A program made the translations under genes and the position numbers. A model generated the notes under the pieces. That model was given only the letters and a program-made list of their open reading frames with translations, was not told where the DNA came from and did no database searches. Of a DNA stretch of 22,581 nucleotides, positions 18,912 to 22,581 are shown piece after piece. This DNA comes from a virus. Within the stretch, counting starts at the first letter, position 1; each line of letters starts with the position of its first letter. Where the stretch lies: positions 1-22,581 of IMG/VR virus record IMGVR_UViG_3300042868_004901; one strand, written 5' to 3'.

Positions 18912-21075
18912 TTTGAGTTCGGCGGCATCGGTGGCCAATGGTGGCAAGCGTGGCGGCAAGTCAGAGTCTGACGTGTTGGCTACGGCGCGAGCCCGGCTTA
19001 ACATGGCGATTTCCGCTTACTCAGAGAGCCGCGAAGATGAGATTGACGATCTTCGCTTCTTTGCCGGGTCACCGGACAACCACTGGCAGTGGCCTCCTGA
19101 TGTTTTGGCGACTCGTGGGGCTGTGCAGGGTCAGACGATCAATGCTCGTCCTTGCTTGACGATTAATAAGCTCCCGCAGCATGTGCGTCAAGTCACGAAC
19201 GACCAGCGCCAGAACCGTCCGGCCATCAAGATTATCCCTGTGGATGACAAGGCGGATACCGAGGTTGCCGACATTTATGACGGCCTGATGCGTCATATTG
19301 AGTACATTTCTGACGCTGATGTGGCATACGACACGGCCTGTGAGAATCAGGTGGCGTACGGTGAGGGTTACATTCGCCTTCTGACAGAGTATTGCAATTC
19401 AGACTCGTTTGACCAAGACATCAAGATTGGCCGGGTGCGTAATTCTTTCTCGGTGTACATGGACCCGACGATCCAAGACCCATGCGGGTCGGATGCAAAG
19501 TGGTGTTTCATCACTGAGGACATCCTTAAAGAGGATTACGAGCGGATGTTCCCGGACGCCAACCCAATTTCCACGTTGCAGACGTTGGGCGTTGGGGATC
19601 AGTCGCTGTCGCAGTGGATCAACGAGGACACGGTTCGGATTGCCGAGTATTTCTACGTTGAGCACGAGAAAAAGACTCTGAATCTGTACCCTGGCAATGT
19701 TTCTTTGTTTGCAGGTTCTGCCGAGGACAGGAACATGATGGCGATGGGCATGAAGCCTGTTCGCACCCGGCAAGCGGATGTTCAAAAGGTTAAATGGTGC
19801 AAGATCAACGGCTATGAAATCCTTGAAGAGCAAGACTGGGCTGGAAAATATATCCCTGTTGTTCGGGTTGTTGGTAACGAGTTTGAAGTTGATGGTCGTA
19901 TCTATGTTTCTGGCTTGGTGCGTAATGCCAAGGATGCCCAGCGCATGTACAACTACTGGGTCAGCCAAGAGGCTGAGATGCTTGCGCTTGCACCAAAGGC
20001 GCCGTTTATTGGGTACGGCGGTCAGTTCGAAGGGTATGAGCAGCAATGGAAGACGGCCAACACGCAGAACTGGCCTTATCTTGAGGTCAACCCGGACGTT
20101 ACGGATGGACAGGGAGCAGTGCTGCCCTTGCCTCAACGTGCCTTGCCTCCAATGGCCCAGACAGGCCTTATTCAAGCCAAGATGGGCGCTTCGGACGACA
20201 TCAAAAGCACGACGGGCCAATATGATTCGAGTCTTGGCGCAACCAGCAATGAGCGGTCTGGCCGGGCTATTCTCGCGCGTGAGAAGCAAGGCGATACGGG
20301 AACGTATCACTATGTAGACAATCTTGCTCGAGCTGTTCGCCACATTGGCCGTCAGATCATTGATATGGCCCCGAAGATCTATGACACGCAACGGATTGCG
20401 CGGATTATTGGCATAGATGGCGAGACGAAGATGGCGAAGATTGATCCTACGCAGCAAGAGCCTGTGCGTAAGATTGAGGATCAAAACGGCATTGTGCTTG
20501 AGAAGATCTACAACTTGGGCGTGGGAAAGTATGACGTTTGCGTCACGACAGGCCCGAGTTACATGACCAAGCGCCAAGAGTCTTTGGACGCGATGAGCCA
20601 GTTGTTGCAAGGCAACCCAGAGCTGTGGGCTGTGGCTGGTGACTTGTTCATTAAAAACATGGATTGGCCTGGTGCTGAGGAGATGGCAAAGCGGTTCTCC
20701 AAGACCATTGATCCTAAGTTGCTGTCTGACGATGACAAGTCGCCAGAGCTGCAAGCTGCTGAACAGCAGATCCAGGCGATGGGGCAGGAGATGGAGCAGA
20801 TGCACCAGATGCTCCAGAACGTGTCTAAGTCTATGGAAGCTCAAGAGCAGCGCAGGCAGGATTTTGAGGCTCAGATCAAGGCATTTGATGCCGAGACCAA
20901 GCGTATTAGCGCTGTGCAGGCTGGCATGACGCCTGACCAGATCCAGGATATCGTGATGGGTACGATTTCCGCTGCATTGGACACGGGCGATTTGATTGGG
21001 CAGATGCCTAGCCGTGAGTCAATGAGCAATGAGATGCAAATGCCACAACAAGGGATGCAAAATGAAGGCATGTGA
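18904..21075 (+). CDS. P22-like portal protein
   Basis: The product is 723 aa. The portal forms the ring at the capsid vertex through which DNA passes. Recognisable P22-type portal parts are WQWPPDVLATR, INARPCLTINKLPQHVRQVTNDQRQNRPAIK, VADIYDGLMRHIEY, ACENQVAYGEGYIRL, a later KSTTGQYDSSLGATSNERSGRAI, and GKYDVCVTTGPSYMTKRQESLDAM. A C-terminal coiled coil (about 615-670) and a Met/Gln-rich tail follow. The family is PF16510 (P22 portal). The long antisense open frame in this gene is a shadow. The portal overlaps the GroES gene by 8 bases. Confidence 0.95.
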   Translation: MADLSSAASVANGGKRGGKSESDVLATARARLNMAISAYSESREDEIDDLRFFAGSPDNHWQWPPDVLATRGAVQGQTINARPCLTINKLPQHVRQVTNDQRQNRPAIKIIPVDDKADTEVADIYDGLMRHIEYISDADVAYDTACENQVAYGEGYIRLLTEYCNSDSFDQDIKIGRVRNSFSVYMDPTIQDPCGSDAKWCFITEDILKEDYERMFPDANPISTLQTLGVGDQSLSQWINEDTVRIAEYFYVEHEKKTLNLYPGNVSLFAGSAEDRNMMAMGMKPVRTRQADVQKVKWCKINGYEILEEQDWAGKYIPVVRVVGNEFEVDGRIYVSGLVRNAKDAQRMYNYWVSQEAEMLALAPKAPFIGYGGQFEGYEQQWKTANTQNWPYLEVNPDVTDGQGAVLPLPQRALPPMAQTGLIQAKMGASDDIKSTTGQYDSSLGATSNERSGRAILAREKQGDTGTYHYVDNLARAVRHIGRQIIDMAPKIYDTQRIARIIGIDGETKMAKIDPTQQEPVRKIEDQNGIVLEKIYNLGVGKYDVCVTTGPSYMTKRQESLDAMSQLLQGNPELWAVAGDLFIKNMDWPGAEEMAKRFSKTIDPKLLSDDDKSPELQAAEQQIQAMGQEMEQMHQMLQNVSKSMEAQEQRRQDFEAQIKAFDAETKRISAVQAGMTPDQIQDIVMGTISAALDTGDLIGQMPSRESMSNEMQMPQQGMQNEGM

Positions 21076-21424
21076 TTTTGTTGGGATGCTGTTCTTGGCC
21101 CGTGATGTTGCGCACTCGGTGCATCTGAATACTCGTAGCTTTGCCAAACACATGGCTTTGCAGGGCTTTTACGAGGAGGTCGTTGGGCTGGCGGATAGCT
21201 TTGCTGAAGCCTACCAAGGCAAGCATGGCCTTATGGGGCCTATCTCTTTGATGTCCGCCAAGAAGACCGGCAACATTGTTGAGTTCTTGCAAGATCAAAT
21301 GGACGAAATCGAAGCGGAACGCTTCAAAATTGTGGATAAAGACTGCACGCCGTTGCACAATATCATTGATGAGATTGTTGCTCTGTATCTCTCGACTCTT
21401 TACAAACTACGCTTCTTGGCGTGA
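21062..21424 (+). CDS. Phage protein, DUF5856-like, 120 aa
   Basis: ATG 21062 follows AAGGG by 7 bases and overlaps the portal 3' end by 14. The longer open frame from 21029 is rejected. The product is a helical bundle: DFVGMLFLARDVAHSVHLNTRSFAKHMALQGFYEEVVGLADSFAEAYQGK, then GNIVEFLQDQMDEIEAERF and LHNIIDEIVALYLSTLYKLR. This ferritin-like 'ARD.AH..HL.T.S.A.H.AL..FYE...'. layout resembles DUF5856 proteins of several phages. Role unknown; a structural or head-associated function is suggested by position. Confidence 0.75.
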   Translation: MKACDFVGMLFLARDVAHSVHLNTRSFAKHMALQGFYEEVVGLADSFAEAYQGKHGLMGPISLMSAKKTGNIVEFLQDQMDEIEAERFKIVDKDCTPLHNIIDEIVALYLSTLYKLRFLA

Positions 21425-21432
21425 GGTAAAAA

Positions 21433-21753
21433 ATGGAACTTCTTAGACCTTGCATGGATGCGTCGTATGGCGCCAAGAGCGTAGCGTATACGGGAGCTGC
21501 TGGCACAACTCTGACGTGGCCGCCTGGGCCACAAGGTGTACTAGTCTGGTGTACGACTGACGCATATATATCCGTAGGTGAAGGAGTGACGGCTACGACG
21601 GCTGATACGCCAATTCCTGCTGGCACTCCAATTCCGTTTAACGTGCCTAATCCATCCACTGGGGCAACGGGGACTGGCGGCCCTTGGGTTGTCAGCGCTG
21701 TGCAGATCGCCGCTGGCGGCACTTTGTACGCCAAACCAATTAACATCCGATGA
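21433..21753 (+). CDS. Hypothetical virion-type protein, 106 aa
   Basis: GAGG precedes ATG 21433. The product is Gly/Thr/Pro-rich and beta-type: GAAGTTLTWPPGPQGVLVWC, DAYISVGEGVTATTADTPIPAGTPIPF, GPWVVSAVQIAAGGTLYAKPI. This looks like a small beta-barrel structural protein of a phage head or tail, of a kind I recall beside P22-like portal genes. No function can be assigned. The stop overlaps the next start (ATGA, 21750-21753). Confidence 0.68.
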   Translation: MELLRPCMDASYGAKSVAYTGAAGTTLTWPPGPQGVLVWCTTDAYISVGEGVTATTADTPIPAGTPIPFNVPNPSTGATGTGGPWVVSAVQIAAGGTLYAKPINIR

Positions 21754-21914
21754 GCTGGGGCGTAGCACTTCGGAATGCAGTTGGACTGGGGTTGGGGGGA
21801 ATTCCATCTTTAAAAAGTGCCCCGTCCTCTTACGAACCACCTGTTCCTCCTGAACCTGTGCCAGGACTGGCACACACGCTACTACAGATCGGTTTGACTG
21901 TACAAACAACGTAA
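21750..21914 (+). CDS. 54-aa hydrophobic/proline-rich phage protein
   Basis: ATG 21750 overlaps the previous stop (ATGA). The product starts MSWGVALRNAVGLGLGGIPSL, a Gly-rich amphipathic/hydrophobic segment, then a Pro-rich linker (YEPPVPPEPVPG) and a C-terminal helix. I recall phage proteins with an 'MSWG.A.RN..GLGLGGI.SL' start near portal genes, without function. It is too short for many annotation cut-offs. Confidence 0.68.
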   Translation: MSWGVALRNAVGLGLGGIPSLKSAPSSYEPPVPPEPVPGLAHTLLQIGLTVQTT

Positions 21915-21923
21915 GGAAATAGC

Positions 21924-22581
21924 ATGGCAGATAACATTCAAGTAAGTCAGGGCTCTGGCACGACGATGGCGACGGACGATATTTCCGGAGTCCAGTACCC
22001 GCGGGTGAAAGTGTCTTGGGGGATTGATGGATCGGCGGTAGATGCGTCTGCTACTAACCCGTTTCCTGTGGTTGCTACACAGTCTGGTGCATGGGACATC
22101 ACCAACGTGACAACAGCTTGTCTACCGTATTTGCTTCAGATCAAGGCCCTATTTCTGTATCCGCTACGCAGTCCGGCACTTGGAACATTGGCAATATCAC
22201 TGGAACGATCAGTTTGCCGACTGGGGCGGCAGCCGACAGCACCGTTTTCGCAATGTCCGGAAAACTGCCAGCCACGCTGGGCCAGAAATTCATGGCAAAC
22301 AGTATGGCTGTGGTGGTGGCGTCGGATCAATCCACCATCCCCGTATCGCTGGCATCGGTTCCGTCGCATGCAGTCACAAACGCGGGAACTTTTGCTGTTC
22401 AAGCATCTCAAGCAGGCACCTGGAACATTGGAGATGTCACAGGAACAGTTAGCTTGCCGACCGGGGCAGCGACTGATAGCACCATATCAACGATGTCAGG
22501 GAAACTTCCTGCCACGCTGGGCCAGAAAACAATGGCAAACAGCTTGGCCGTGGTGGTGGCGTCGGATCAAGGCGCGGTACC
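21924..22581 (+). pseudogene. Repeat-containing virion protein, apparent frameshift near 22111, 3' end outside window
   Basis: AAGGA precedes ATG 21924 (MADNIQVSQGSGTTMATDD). The frame reads well to WDITNVT near 22112. After that the original frame gives an unlike, Arg/Trp-rich sequence, while frame 2 reads a clear phage repeat protein: SLSTVFASDQGPISVSATQ, WNIGNITGTISLPTGAA and MSGKLPATLGQKFMANSMAVVVASDQ, followed by a second copy. A single missing A in GTGACAACAGCTTG would restore one frame (VTNSLSTVF). So this is either a sequencing or assembly indel or a real frameshift. Both frames stay open to the window end. Such repeats occur in phage tail or head decoration proteins. Confidence 0.7.
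22181..22581 (+). repeat. Tandem repeat of about 240 bp (80 codons) in the virion gene
   Basis: TGGAACATTG occurs at 22181 and 22421 and GCCACGCTGGGCCAGAAA at 22271 and 22511, both 240 bases apart. Units encode WNIG(N/D)(I/V)TGT(I/V)SLPTGAA and GKLPATLGQK(F/T)MANS(M/L)AVVVASDQ. The second copy runs to the window edge, so the copy number is not known. Confidence 0.85.

Noticed and set aside
19399-20844. Antisense open frame of 481 codons in the portal gene
   Set aside because: It lies wholly inside the strongly supported portal gene, and its His/Leu/Arg-rich composition is typical of a reverse-strand shadow.
1-22581. tRNA genes, CRISPR arrays, insertion sequences and integrase
   Set aside because: No cloverleaf, regular spacer array, transposase motif or recombinase catalytic pattern was seen on either strand.

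Overview
The window is part of a tailed double-stranded DNA bacteriophage genome (Caudoviricetes). A P22-type portal gene, a large terminase and a compact lysis cassette suggest a podovirus-like virion. Several small protein families here, including the 'PVAW...LYT(A/S)PP...RAIERAHGI' proteins, a GP88-family protein and an adjacent DUF669 protein, are ones I associate from memory with phages of Betaproteobacteria (Burkholderiales). That host assignment is an inference. No integrase, tRNA, insertion sequence or CRISPR array was found, so the lifestyle is open.

Layout, left to right. (1) 1-2757, plus strand: the end of a late virion gene, then a lysis cassette (one-TM protein, GTA_holin_3TM-like holin, GH24 endolysin). 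(2) 2728-11283, minus strand: a long leftward early/middle operon in which most neighbours overlap by 4 to 14 bases. It encodes a Sak4-like recombinase, a DUF669 protein, a Cas4-like PD-(D/E)XK exonuclease, a RadD-like helicase and a VRR-NUC nuclease, plus many small proteins. Four of its genes are very short (44-63 aa) and easily missed. (3) 11284-11720: a control region with two overlapping divergent promoters inside a 9-bp inverted repeat, a small HTH regulator gene, and a structured RNA whose layout resembles the C4/CI antisense RNAs of phages P1 and P4. (4) 11719-14614, plus strand: a small ORF, a fused TOPRIM primase/RecA-like helicase, a GGGGC repeat cluster and a possible small terminase. 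(5) 14653-16396, minus strand: an accessory operon (GP88 protein, NrdR-like zinc ribbon, a 22-aa membrane peptide and others) ending at a bidirectional terminator. (6) 16469-22581, plus strand: a second divergent control region, then large terminase, a small basic protein, a phage GroES, the portal and small structural genes. The window ends in a repeat-containing virion protein that carries an apparent frameshift.

The leftward operon and the primase/helicase together form a largely self-contained recombination and replication module. The rightward operon at 16.9-22.6 kb is the packaging/head module, and the left edge holds late structural and lysis genes, as expected for a circularly permuted or circularly drawn genome. 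The least ordinary parts are regulatory: the C4-like RNA, the symmetric face-to-face promoters, the multi-hairpin leader of the Sak4 operon, a terminator pointing against the operon at 8.25 kb, and a folded intergenic element at 3.66-3.72 kb.
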